Assembly: GCA_963765375.1 (NCBI GenBank)
Contig: CAVXVZ010000007.1
Location: 248,001-312,000 of the forward strand
Direction: 5' to 3'
Source of the DNA: Roseiarcus sp963765375
GTDB taxonomy: Bacteria; Pseudomonadota; Alphaproteobacteria; Rhizobiales; Beijerinckiaceae
Length of the DNA: 64,000 nt
Notes under the pieces: model-generated
The model's input: only the letters and a program-made list of their open reading frames with translations
Databases searched by the model: none
What the model was told of the DNA's origin: nothing
Position numbers and translations under genes: made by a program
Part shown: in pieces, positions 1 through 7,937 of the stretch
Layout: every line of letters begins with the position of its first letter
How positions within the stretch are numbered: position 1 is the first letter of the stretch

Positions 1-838
1 TCGCGAACAGGCCGAGATATGGGCCGCCGAAGTTGAGCGCGTTGCCGAGTCCCTGACCCTCTCCAACAGCAATGTCGGCGTCCATCTCGCCGGGAGAACG
101 CAGGGCGCCGAGGGCCACCGGATCGGTGAAGACCGCGATCAGCAGAGCGCCGCGCGCATGCGCCGCCGCGGCGACGGGGGCGAGATCGCGCGGATTGCCG
201 AAAAAGTCGGGCGCCTGGACGATGACGCTACTTGTCTCATCGTCGATCGCCGCGGCGATGTCTTCGCTCGCCTTGAGGTCGGGAGGCAGACGGACGATCG
301 CGTCGCCCGCCATATGCGCGAGCGTCGCGCAGACGTCGGCATATTGGGGATGCAGGCCCCCGGAGATCACCGCCCGGCTGCGTCGCGTGAGGCGGTGAGC
401 CATCAACATCGCTTCTCCGCACGCGGTCGAACCATCGTACATCGAGGCGTTCGCGACCTCCATGCCGGTGAGGGCGGCGACCTGGGTCTGGAACTCGAAC
501 AACACCTGGAGCGTCCCTTGGGCGATTTCCGGCTGGTAGGGGGTGTAGCTGGTCAGGAATTCGGAACGCTGGATGAGGTGATCGACGGTCGCCGGGATGT
601 GGCGTCTGTAGGCCCCCGCGCCGAGAAAAAACGGCGTTGAGCCGGCAGCGACGCTGCGACCCGCGATCGCGGTCATCGCGCGCTCGACCGCCATTTCGCT
701 CTTCGCCAGCGGCATCTCGAGGAGATTGTCGATCCGCTTGTCTACAGGAATGTCGGCGAACAGCGCCGCAATGTCCGGAACGCCGATGCGCGCCAGCATC
801 GCCGCGCGTTCGCTTGCATCGAGCGGCAGGTAGCGCAT
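1..838 (-). CDS. gcvPA: Glycine dehydrogenase (decarboxylating) subunit 1, 3' end beyond window
   Basis: This is the N-terminal part of the P1 subunit of the split (alpha/beta) glycine decarboxylase, the PLP enzyme that releases CO2 from glycine and passes the aminomethyl group to lipoyl-GcvH. The frame starts at ATG 838 with MRYLPLDASER and stays open to the window edge, about 279 codons. It includes the conserved stretch AALTGMEVANASMYDGSTA typical of GcvPA. A start 3 bp downstream of the gcvH stop (842-844) fits an operon gcvT-gcvH-gcvPA on the minus strand. The PLP lysine lies in the GcvPB subunit, whose gene should follow beyond position 1. Identity is clear from the residues; only the C-terminus is unseen. 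Confidence 0.93.
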   Translation of the reverse strand, partial: MRYLPLDASERAAMLARIGVPDIAALFADIPVDKRIDNLLEMPLAKSEMAVERAMTAIAGRSVAAGSTPFFLGAGAYRRHIPATVDHLIQRSEFLTSYTPYQPEIAQGTLQVLFEFQTQVAALTGMEVANASMYDGSTACGEAMLMAHRLTRRSRAVISGGLHPQYADVCATLAHMAGDAIVRLPPDLKASEDIAAAIDDETSSVIVQAPDFFGNPRDLAPVAAAAHARGALLIAVFTDPVALGALRSPGEMDADIAVGEGQGLGNALNFGGPYLGLFA

Positions 839-841
839 CGT

Positions 842-1222
842 TCAGCCCAAAGTCTTGAGGTAGTTGGCATAGGCGGCGTCATCCATCAGGCCGCTGAGTT
901 CGGCCGGATCGGCGAGCTTGAGGCGAAAGAGCCAGCCGCGCCCGAGCGCGTCCTCGTTGATGAGGCCCGGCGTCGACTCGACCTCCGAATTGACGGCCAC
1001 GACTTCGCCGGAAACCGGAGCGAATACGTCGCTCGCCGCCTTGACGCTCTCGACTACGGCGGCCGGATCGCCCTGCTTCAGCGCCTTGCCGATCGGCGGC
1101 GTCTCGGCAAAGACCACGTCGCCGAGCTGTTGCTGCGCGTGCTCGCTGATGCCGACGACGCCTTCGCCGCCCTCGACGCGGACGTACTCATGATCCTTGG
1201 TGTAGCGGATCTGCGACATCAT
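842..1222 (-). CDS. gcvH: Glycine cleavage system H protein
   Basis: Lipoyl carrier protein of the glycine cleavage system, shuttling the aminomethyl group between GcvP, GcvT and lipoamide dehydrogenase. The 126-residue length is normal. The lipoylation motif VVESVKAASD is present with the acceptor lysine at residue 61, counted from the first of two adjacent Met codons, and the family's N-terminal KDHEYVRVEG is clear. The start ATG overlaps the gcvT stop (ATGA arrangement at 1219-1222), so it is translationally coupled. It should share control by the glycine riboswitch upstream of gcvT. Either of the two adjacent ATGs could be used. Confidence 0.97.
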   Translation of the reverse strand: MMSQIRYTKDHEYVRVEGGEGVVGISEHAQQQLGDVVFAETPPIGKALKQGDPAAVVESVKAASDVFAPVSGEVVAVNSEVESTPGLINEDALGRGWLFRLKLADPAELSGLMDDAAYANYLKTLG

Positions 1223-2364
1223 CCATTCCTTGCTTGGCCGCGATAATAGGCGTGGGGATAGAGGGGCAGTGCTGCGACCCGCGCGCTCAACGGCCTGCCC
1301 CGGACCACGAGACCGATCGGCGTTCCGACCGACGCATACGCGGGCGCGACGTAGCCCATCGCAATCGGCGCGCCCACGCTTGGGCCGTAGCCGCCGGATG
1401 TTACGACGCCGATCGGCGCGCCGTCCGATGAGACGATTTCCGCCCCTTCGCGCGCGGGCGCGCGGCCGTCGGGCCGAATGCCCACACGCTGACGGGTCGG
1501 CCCGTTGGCCAGCGCGTCCTGAACGCGCCGGGCGCCGGGAAATCCGCCTTCCAAACGCCTGCGCTTCTGAATCGACCAGGATAGAGCGGCTTCGACCGGA
1601 TCGATCGTCTCGTCGAGCTCGTGGCCGTAAAGGCAGAGGCCGGCCTCAAGCCTCAGCGAATCCCGGGCGCCGAGGCCGATCGGCGCAACATCGGGTTCGG
1701 CGAGGAGAAGGCGGGCGAAGCTTTCCGCCCGGGTCGACGCGAGCGAGACCTCATAGCCGTCCTCGCCTGTGTACCCCGAGCGCGAGACGAAGGTTTCGAA
1801 CCCCGCGACCCGCGCGGGGCGAGCGCTCATGAAGGGCATCGTTTCGAGACCCTCGCCGGGGGCAAGGCGCGCCAATATCGAGGCCGCCATAGGGCCCTGA
1901 AGCGCTATCAGCGCCCCCTCTGGGAGCGGTGTCAGGCGGATGCTTGAGCGCAAGCGACGGCGAATGAGCTCGTAGTCGACGGCGTTTCGCGAGGCGTTGA
2001 CGACGAGTCTCAGCGCGCCATCCGCGCCGGGCGGGCGCGTGACCATTAGGTCGTCGACGATTCCGCCGTCGTCATTGAGCAATTGGGTATATCGCTGGCG
2101 GCCAGGGGCGAGATCGAGAAGGTCGGCGGGACAAAGTGTCTCGAGAAAGGCCGCGACAGTCGCGTGGCCGGCGCCCTCGAGCAGCGCCTGGCCCATATGC
2201 GAAACATCGAACAGCCCGACAAACTTCCGAGTGTGGAGGTGCTCGGCGAGCACCCCCGCCGGGTAGTGGATGGGCATGTCGTAGCCGGCGAACGGCGCCA
2301 TCCGCGCGCCGAGCTCGATGTGCAGCGCGTGCAACGGCGTCTTCTGATTGACCGTTTCGTTCAT
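1219..2364 (-). CDS. gcvT: Glycine cleavage system aminomethyltransferase (T protein)
   Basis: T protein, which transfers the methylene group from aminomethyl-GcvH to tetrahydrofolate and releases ammonia. The chosen start, MNETVNQKTPLHALHIELGAR, gives 381 residues, normal for the family. An upstream in-frame ATG at 2403 would add 13 residues that do not look like family sequence. Family hallmarks include PFAGYDMPIHYPAGVLAEHLHTR near the N-terminus, VGLFDVSHMGQ, and the C-terminal VTSGGYGPSVGAPIAMGYV. It is the first gene of the operon and sits 70 bp downstream of the tandem glycine riboswitch, so expression should rise when glycine is abundant. gcvH overlaps its stop codon. Confidence 0.96.
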   Translation of the reverse strand: MNETVNQKTPLHALHIELGARMAPFAGYDMPIHYPAGVLAEHLHTRKFVGLFDVSHMGQALLEGAGHATVAAFLETLCPADLLDLAPGRQRYTQLLNDDGGIVDDLMVTRPPGADGALRLVVNASRNAVDYELIRRRLRSSIRLTPLPEGALIALQGPMAASILARLAPGEGLETMPFMSARPARVAGFETFVSRSGYTGEDGYEVSLASTRAESFARLLLAEPDVAPIGLGARDSLRLEAGLCLYGHELDETIDPVEAALSWSIQKRRRLEGGFPGARRVQDALANGPTRQRVGIRPDGRAPAREGAEIVSSDGAPIGVVTSGGYGPSVGAPIAMGYVAPAYASVGTPIGLVVRGRPLSARVAALPLYPHAYYRGQARNG

Positions 2365-2434
2365 TGGCCCACCAGTCGTGAACAAGCGCCCGCACGACGC
2401 CAAGTCGCCGGACTTCGGCCTTAGCGCTCACGGA

Positions 2435-2622
2435 CGCCCCCTCTGTCCGATGACCTGAGAGATTTCCCGCTTCGCGCGGTTGCCCCCGTCGGTGGGCGAA
2501 CGCCTTAGACGCGCGCCTCTTTCCAGAGCGTCATCACTTGCGCGGTCCCTAAGGCCTGAGCGTTTCCGGGGCGGTTGCGCCTTCGGCGCCGGCGCGAGAT
2601 GCGCCAGACTCTTCCGCGAAGT
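2435..2622 (-). promoter_or_regulatory. Tandem glycine riboswitch (two aptamers) upstream of gcvT
   Basis: Read on the minus strand this leader carries two successive copies of the glycine aptamer pattern. Aptamer 1 spans about 2622-2535, with the GAAGAGTCTGGCGC entry, GGCGCCGAAGGCGCAACCGC and an ACGCTCAGGC closing segment. Aptamer 2 spans about 2530-2435, with CTCTGGAAAGAGGCG, the CACCGACGGGGGCAACCGCG core, CTCTCAGG and GGACAGAGGGGG. The two are joined by a short linker, the architecture of tandem glycine riboswitches. It lies directly before gcvT, its usual target, normally as an on-switch for glycine breakdown. I did not identify a separate terminator hairpin, so the mechanism (transcription or translation) is open. 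Confidence 0.93.
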
Positions 2623-2704
2623 GTCTTCGACTGACGGTTCCGAGCTAGCCTGACCGGCCAAGGATTGTCAACGCAAGATGCGTCCGGGTTTCGGCCGGCT
2701 GCGC

Positions 2705-3394
2705 CTAACCTGTCCTCGTCTTGTTCTTGTGGCGCGCCGGCGACGGGCCCCCAGTTCCGCCTTCGAAGCCGACGGTGATCGAATAGACGTCGGCCAGCTG
2801 GAGCGTCGGCATCGGCACCGTGATCGGATCGGTGACGACGCGAAAGGCACCGGCGGTGACGCCGTCCGTCGCCGCCTCGACTTGATAGGTCTGCGAGAAG
2901 ACGTCCGTCTTGTCGCTCTCCCGCGTCACCGTGATCTTCAGCGGCGCGCTGAAGGTCCCGGGCGAGCCGGCCGGCCCCATCACCACCGCGCCCTTGACGC
3001 CGATCTTGAGCGCGGCTTGCGAGGGACCGGCGGGATCGCATTCACGCGCCGTGTCGACGATGTTGAACTGATAACGCACCGAGGGGTTGTCCGGGCCGCC
3101 GACCCGCAGCGCCGCGCCGGCGTCCGCGATCGTGACTTCCGGACAATTGATGTCTTGCGAGGCGACCGGAAGAACCTTCGGCTTGTCGCTCGGATTGGTC
3201 GCGAGCTTCCCGGCCACCGGCCGGGGAATCGCGCCCGCGTTGAGGGTGTTAACGCTCGGATCCTGGTGGGAGAGAAAACCGCCGACCGAGCTGCCGACGG
3301 AGCCGACAGCGCCCCCGACTGTGTCGCAGCCGGCGAGAGCGCCGACCGCCATTGAAAGAAGCGCCATGCGAACCAGCTTTGCGCGAACGATCAT
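2705..3394 (-). CDS. Predicted lipoprotein of unknown function
   Basis: A 229-residue protein with a lipoprotein signal peptide: positively charged start, hydrophobic stretch and lipobox LAGC with Cys near residue 22. The mature part begins with a Gly/Val/Ser-rich linker, then a beta-rich domain containing Val/Thr strands such as APLKITVTRESDKTDVFSQT. I recognise no enzymatic motif. It is probably anchored in the outer membrane facing the periplasm. The gene ends about 83 bp before the glycine riboswitch and is followed upstream by an unrelated IalB-family gene in the same orientation. Similar uncharacterised lipoproteins are common in Rhizobiales, but I cannot name a family with certainty. 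Confidence 0.75.
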   Translation of the reverse strand: MIVRAKLVRMALLSMAVGALAGCDTVGGAVGSVGSSVGGFLSHQDPSVNTLNAGAIPRPVAGKLATNPSDKPKVLPVASQDINCPEVTIADAGAALRVGGPDNPSVRYQFNIVDTARECDPAGPSQAALKIGVKGAVVMGPAGSPGTFSAPLKITVTRESDKTDVFSQTYQVEAATDGVTAGAFRVVTDPITVPMPTLQLADVYSITVGFEGGTGGPSPARHKNKTRTG

Positions 3395-3465
3395 TGCTTC
3401 AGACTTCGCCTATTGAGCAACCGGGATTCGTTTGAAAGTGCGCGGTGCTTACCCCGCCGACGCCG

Positions 3466-4020
3466 TCAAGGCAATTGCTCGTAGGCCTCCTTGAAACCGG
3501 CGAGCGGGGTCTGCACGCCAACGCCCTGCTCGGGCGTCTGGAAGATGCCGAGCGTCGCAGTCTTTCCATTCTTCAGCTTGTCGAGAAGCGCGTCGTCCAT
3601 GGCGAGCTGGGCGACGCAGCCGTTGGGGAGGCACTGCAGGAAGCTCAAACGCCCGGCGTCCGCTTCGTCGATTCGCAAGCTGACGCCGGGAGGGAGCAGC
3701 ACCCCGAGCGGCGCGATCACGCGCATGAGCCGCACCTTGCGATCGGCGGTGTTGAGGACGATGACCACCAGGATCAGATTCGGCCGCTCCTGGTCAACGA
3801 CGCTGAGCACGATCGCGCATTGCTCGTGTTGAGCGCCGGGCGGAGTCTCGCAGCGGGTCACCCAGTCGCCGTGCTTGTCCTTGATCGCGCCCTGCGTGTC
3901 CTCCGCATCCGCCCGGGCGGCGGCGACGGCGAGAAGCGCCAGTCCAGCGGCAAGGCCGAAGAGCGCCCGGCCGGCCTTCGATCGTTTCGCGTCGGTGAGC
4001 GCCGTCGTCGGCAATGACAA
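3466..4020 (-). CDS. Invasion-associated locus B (IalB) family protein
   Basis: A 184-residue secreted protein. Residues about 20-40 form a hydrophobic signal segment (LFGLAAGLALLAVAAARADA). The mature domain has the IalB pattern: HGDWVTRCE near the start, then a QCAIVLSVVD strand, IAPLGVLLPPGVSLRID in the middle, and a paired-Cys segment LSFLQCLPNGCVAQL. The family was named from Bartonella invasion locus B, but in free-living alphaproteobacteria these are periplasmic proteins of uncertain role, so no virulence function should be inferred. It stands alone between the lipoprotein gene and tRNA-Val, on the same strand as both. Confidence 0.82.
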   Translation of the reverse strand: MSLPTTALTDAKRSKAGRALFGLAAGLALLAVAAARADAEDTQGAIKDKHGDWVTRCETPPGAQHEQCAIVLSVVDQERPNLILVVIVLNTADRKVRLMRVIAPLGVLLPPGVSLRIDEADAGRLSFLQCLPNGCVAQLAMDDALLDKLKNGKTATLGIFQTPEQGVGVQTPLAGFKEAYEQLP

Positions 4021-4125
4021 TGATGCAATCCGTCGAGGGGTTCAGGGCGGAGAAGAGGCGGGCCGCCTTCGCGCGCCTCTCGCCGAAAACCGGCGCGAAA
4101 ATGAGGCGGCCGTTGGAGCCGGGGA

Positions 4126-4200
4126 TGGTGGGCGCTAGAGGGATTGAACCTCTGACCCCTACCATGTCAAGGTAGTGCTCTACCGCTGAGCTAAGCGCCC
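4126..4200 (-). tRNA. tRNA-Val (anticodon GAC)
   Basis: On the minus strand the sequence folds as a complete cloverleaf. The acceptor stem is GGGCGCT/AGCGCCC with discriminator A, the D arm is AGCTCAGCGGTAGAGC, and the anticodon stem CTACC/GGTAG encloses loop TTGACAT (anticodon GAC, valine). The T arm contains GGTTCAATCC. The 3' CCA is encoded. It marks one boundary of the accessory segment at 4.8-9.6 kb, but I saw no duplicated tRNA 3' end that would prove an integration site. Confidence 0.96.
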
Positions 4201-4306
4201 ATCTCCCAGAGTCCCGAGCAGGCAAGGCCGCTCAAGGGCCGGCGGGGTATAGACGCTCGCGCCGCGAGGCGCAATGGGCGCCGCGAACCAGGGGCCGCCG
4301 CTCTCC

Positions 4307-4819
4307 ATGGACCCTCCCACGCTGACGTTACGCCCGGCCGGGCGCGCCGATATCGGCGCGGTGATGGCGATCGAGCGCTCGCCGGACTTCGAGCTTTGCG
4401 TCGGCCGCTCGGAGGAGGGCGAGCATCGCGCGATGCTCGATTCGCCGTCCCACGCCTACCGGCTGGGCGTCGGCGAGGCGGGCGCGATCGAGGCCTTCGC
4501 CATCCTGCGCGGCCTCGGCGACGTCCACGGCAACCTCTATCTCAAGCGCGTCGCCGTCGCCCGCCCCGGACAGGGGCTGGGCACGGCGTTCCTGAGCCTC
4601 GTCCTCGACGAAGCGTTCGGGCCCATGGGCGCCGAGCGGTTCCATCTCGACTGCTTCGCCGACAACGCCCGTGCGCATGCCGCCTACCGCAAGCTGGGCA
4701 TGAGCCGCGACGGCGTCCTGCGCCAGGCCTACCGCCTCGGCGATGGGTCGCGCGCCGACCTCGTCATGATGGCGATCCTCAGGAGCGAGTGGGAGGGGCG
4801 GCGACAAAGTACAATATGA
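4307..4819 (+). CDS. GNAT family N-acetyltransferase
   Basis: About 170 residues with the GNAT fold signature: N-terminal TLTLRPAGRADIGAVMAIERSPDF, the acetyl-CoA loop VARPGQGLGTAFLSLVLDEAF (R/Q-x-x-G-x-G/A type), and the C-terminal ADNARAHAAYRKLGM motif seen in RimI/RimJ-like and small-molecule acetyltransferases. The substrate is not predictable. The start chosen is ATG 4307, just before the conserved domain. An earlier in-frame ATG at 4274 would add 11 residues. The gene is alone, downstream of and divergent from tRNA-Val, and is the last ordinary gene before the IS-rich island. Confidence 0.85.
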   Translation: MDPPTLTLRPAGRADIGAVMAIERSPDFELCVGRSEEGEHRAMLDSPSHAYRLGVGEAGAIEAFAILRGLGDVHGNLYLKRVAVARPGQGLGTAFLSLVLDEAFGPMGAERFHLDCFADNARAHAAYRKLGMSRDGVLRQAYRLGDGSRADLVMMAILRSEWEGRRQSTI

Positions 4820-5340
4820 AAATGTTTGTATTGTCTTGGAACCGGCCGAAACGCGTGAGTTGTGGCTTGGGCGGCGCTTGGCTCCGGGTTGGATTTGCTT
4901 GGATTCCTTCGTCCGAAATCAGCGTTTTCAAGGGGTTGCTCCGGCCGTGGGCGGCGGTTTCTTTATCGTCGCCCTTCCCGTTCCATACGGTCGGCCATGA
5001 GGGGCGCTCGCGGCGTTCGATCGCCGCGGGTCGGAGTTCACATCGGTCATCGCGACGCCAGTCTAGCACGGTCTTCTGGTTTACCAAAGCGATTGTCGAC
5101 ATCCAGGGCGAGGCTTAACCGGCGTGTCCGGTTTCGACCCTTTGTTGCCCTTCCAGATCGGCCCTATGAACGGGCGAGAGGGGCGAGGAAGCGGACTTCG
5201 GCGAAGGCGTTGATTGCGCCACAAGCGGTCATGCGCCGAGATTTTGCAGCTGACTTTTGCATCGACTAAAGCATTGAATTTACTTGCCTCGATTTTCGAT
5301 GCGAAAATGTCAAGATATGCACGCAACCTCTGATAGGAAG
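4820..5340. other. Gene-free stretch at the edge of the accessory island
   Basis: No convincing gene is visible; open frames on both strands lack family signatures. An imperfect inverted repeat, ACAATA (4811-4816) with TATTGT (4829-4834), lies across the GNAT stop codon and could be an operator or weak transcription stop. From about 5230 the base composition becomes noticeably more AT-rich, marking entry into the island that holds the IS-disrupted propeller gene. Confidence 0.5.
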
Positions 5341-6531
5341 TCACCGCAGACAGCTGTAGGAGTTTTGCGGCGGCGACACTTGGCATCTTAGGCCAGAGGA
5401 GCACCTATTGCCCGCGCAGCACATCTGAGAGGGTCCGCCGCAAGGGATGCAAGTTGCATTGAAACAGACCAAATTGGCGTTGGCGCAGCTCCCGTTGGGA
5501 AAGCACGCGCAGCCGCCCGACCCGGCCACCGCGCATGGATTGCCGCCCCCGCCGCTGCTGGAATCGCCCACATTTAGGGTGCAGTTAGCGAGTTGCGAGG
5601 ATTGCCGCCAATTGGCCACGACTCCGACCCAGTTGTCCGCCAGGCTCGCGACGTTCCCATTGCCATTAAGGTTTTCAGTTGGCGGTGTGAATAAATTGCC
5701 GCCAACTTGACCGCCCCAATGAGTGTCAAGCGTGGAAGCATGACAGTCCAGTGTATACCCGATGGAATTCGTGCCTTTATCCACGAACTGGATATACGCA
5801 GAGGAAACGGACCATGTCCCGTCCTGAGTAATCGTGATGTTCCCGACGGCGCGGTCCCCATGCGCCGTTTGCGTGCCATTCATTGAAAACGCAACGGAGG
5901 CGGGCAGCGCATCGCTGGTGGCCGACCAAAGGTGCGCCGTGGTGTCCAGCACGTAAAGCAAAGTGGGACTTGCCGCGGCGATCTCAGCCGGCTTGCTCCC
6001 GGACTCGCTCGGAAAAGCTGAGTACCCGCGCCAAGTGCCGGGATTATCGAGAACGACGCCGTCGTTGAACCAAAGCGATCCATCGTAGTTTAGTGCAAAG
6101 AACCGGGCGACGTTGTTCGTCAGCCCCCATGGGTTGTATCCCGACCAGGCTTGAATTCCCGTGAAGCGAGCTGCGGCTCCCGCCGAACCACGGGGCCACC
6201 ATACCTGTCCGGGGAATTCCGTCCTGTCGTTCGCGGTGGAAGTCCAGATGCTCTGATTCTTATTGATGGCGGTGATCACGCCGGGACCGCCGCCGATTTC
6301 CAGCGCGTCCGTTGCATTCGTGTAATGGATCCAGCCATCGAAATGATTTGCAGACCACACTAAACGCCAGATTGACTTGTCGGCGTTCATGACAACGAGC
6401 GTAGTTCCGTCGCACGCGATGCTGGCGGCAGCAACTGGTTTGGTTACGTACTGCCACTTTCCGTCCGCCCCGCCCTGGTAGTTCACCCAAAGGGTATGGT
6501 CCTTGTTCAGGGCGAAAAGCTCGGAAGGGCT
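5341..6531 (-). pseudogene. Secreted tectonin-like propeller protein, C-terminal part (cut off by ISAs1 element)
   Basis: This is the larger 3' part of a gene whose 5' end is at 7766-7930; a 1234-bp IS separates them. From the junction it encodes 396 residues after the shared SPS codons. Residues roughly 1-190 contain repeated blocks such as ELFALNKDHTLWVN, TLVVMNADKSIWRLVW, FFALNYDGSLWFND and LLYVLDTTAHLWSAT. These are tectonin/propeller-like beta blades ending in LW. A beta-sandwich-like stretch follows, then a Ser/Gly linker and a Cys-rich tail (NPCAVAGSGGCACF, CCAGNRCSSGLRC). The reconstructed protein would be a secreted, possibly carbohydrate-binding protein. The interrupted copy lacks start and signal peptide, so it is non-functional unless an internal GTG (6486) is used. 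Confidence 0.8.
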
Positions 6532-7765
6532 CAGGGCTGTTTAGTTCTCAATGGAGGCGCGGCAGTTGGAGGATGAGGTTGAGATCGAGGGCGGCGCGCC
6601 AGCGAGCGTTTCGGATGTTGGAGCCGCTAGCGGCGCGGATCAGATTGTAAGCGAAGGATCGCAGGCGAGCGGCGATGTCGGGGTTCTTGCGGATGCGGGA
6701 AGCGTCCTCGGCAAAGGCGGTGTCGCGCACGTAGTGGCTGCCGTTCTCGATCCGCCAATGGGCGCGGATCCATTCGTTCCAGCGCCGCGGCATTTGGTTT
6801 GAAGCCGAGGAAATCCAGAAGACGACCTCGGTCGTTTGCGCGCAAAGTCCAGTCGCCGGGGCGCGCTTGCAGACCGTTCGTTCCAACCGAAGCACGGTCT
6901 TGATCAGCTTTTCCCAAGGCGTATCGCGAAACCAGGCCTTGGCGGGAAACACCGTCAATTCGCGGGTCTCCCAGCGATTGCGGCCCGCGGTCTCGGTCTT
7001 GGCGGACCCGCTCGGCTTGCGACCCGCTACGCCCAGTTCAAGCCGGCGGCGCAAGCTGGGTTGGTTATCCTTGACCTGGGTCAGCAGGTGATTGCCCGAG
7101 GCGATCACGCGCTCGAACGATTTTTTTGGGCGTGTTCGGCGTCGAGCGTGAACACACAACCCTTCAGGCCGAGGGCCTCGATCAGCTCTGGCGCGGCCGG
7201 AATCTCGTTGCTCTTCTCCGCGACCATCAGATGGCCGAGCACGATTTGATCGGCTTGCCGCAGCGCCGACATCATGTGCGCCGCCTTGCGGTCGCTGAAG
7301 GCGTCGAAACTGCCGCGCAACGTCTTGCCGTCGACGGCAATCGCCGACAAACCGTCCGAAGGGATCGGCGCCGAAATCGAGGACGCGTGCTGTCGGAACG
7401 CGGCCTCCAACGCCGCGGGATCGACGCCCTGAATGATCAACCGCAAGCCCGTATAGGAGGGCGAATAGGGCAGCCGCAAGCCGAACGCTCCGTTCAGGCG
7501 TTGCAAATGAATGCGAATGAATTCATGCATTTGCCGGTAGGAGTTGGCGCCGGCGACCATTCCCAAGATCGAGTAGAGCAACACCGTCGCCAAATCGAAC
7601 CGCTTGCCTTCCGCGCGACGATGGTCGGGGATCGAGCGCAAAATCTCCAATAGCGACGCCGGCATGCGACAACCTCCGATTCGGGTTGTCGCGTATAGAT
7701 TTAGACATTTCCGCCCGCGGGAATCCCAAATCGCCCGTCACAGATCGGAGAACTGAACGGCCCTG
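6532..7765 (-). mobile_element. ISAs1-family insertion sequence, 1234 bp
   Basis: Boundaries are defined by terminal inverted repeats: CAGGGCTGTTTAGTTCTC at 6532 and, as reverse complement, CAGGGCCGTTCAGTTCTC ending at 7765, 16 of 18 positions matching. A perfect 9-bp target duplication GGAAGGGCT flanks it at 6523-6531 and 7766-7774. It carries one transposase gene of the ISAs1 family, split by a frame change. It is inserted inside the propeller-protein gene. The intact duplication indicates a fairly recent simple insertion without later rearrangement. Confidence 0.95.
6548..7665 (-). pseudogene. ISAs1-family transposase, split at an A7 run
   Basis: DDE-type transposase, about 372 codons if read through. 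The first frame (7665 to about 7130) begins MPASLLEILRSIPDHRR and carries IAVDGKTLRGSFDA (first Asp) and VAEKSNEIPAAPELIEALGL, then FTLDAEHAQK (second Asp). The second frame (to 6548) continues with SFERVIASGNHLLTQVKDNQ and ends with HWRIENGSHYVRDTAFAED (catalytic Glu region). The frames meet at CCCAAAAAAATCG (near 7125) with a -1 relation. This could be programmed slippage on A AAA AAT, or a lost A that killed the gene. Other assembly indels in this window are insertions, so this one is different in kind. All catalytic motifs are otherwise present. Confidence 0.85.
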
Positions 7766-7930
7766 GGAAGGGCTGCATGCGGCGATCTTGGCTGCGTCCG
7801 AGGGGTAGCCAACCTTGGCCCAAGTGACAGAGATGTCGGCATCTGCCGGGGCGCACGCCAAGGAAGCTGCAGCAAGCAATCCGCCGCTCAAGACAGCCCG
7901 ACCAGACTTCAGACAAGAGAAAATATGCAT
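7766..7930 (-). pseudogene. Secreted tectonin-like propeller protein, N-terminal part with signal peptide
   Basis: Fifty-five codons from ATG 7930: a Sec signal peptide (MHIFSCLKSGR, then AVLSGGLLAAASLACAPADA) followed by ISVTWAKVGYPSDAAKIAACSPS. The last three codons (SPS) are the 9-bp IS target duplication and recur at the start of the downstream part as SPSELFALNK. Deleting the IS plus one duplication therefore restores one 448-residue frame exactly. Only 7 bp lie between the start codon and a second IS (IS427 type), so the native ribosome-binding site and promoter have also been moved away. Across that IS the ancestral leader would read GGGGGCTAATAAA before ATG, a plausible ribosome-binding site. 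Confidence 0.85.
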
Positions 7931-7937
7931 TTTATTA

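Noticed and set aside
5081..5404. 107-codon minus-strand frame in the island edge
   Set aside because: No family signature and overlaps the end of the propeller gene in another frame.
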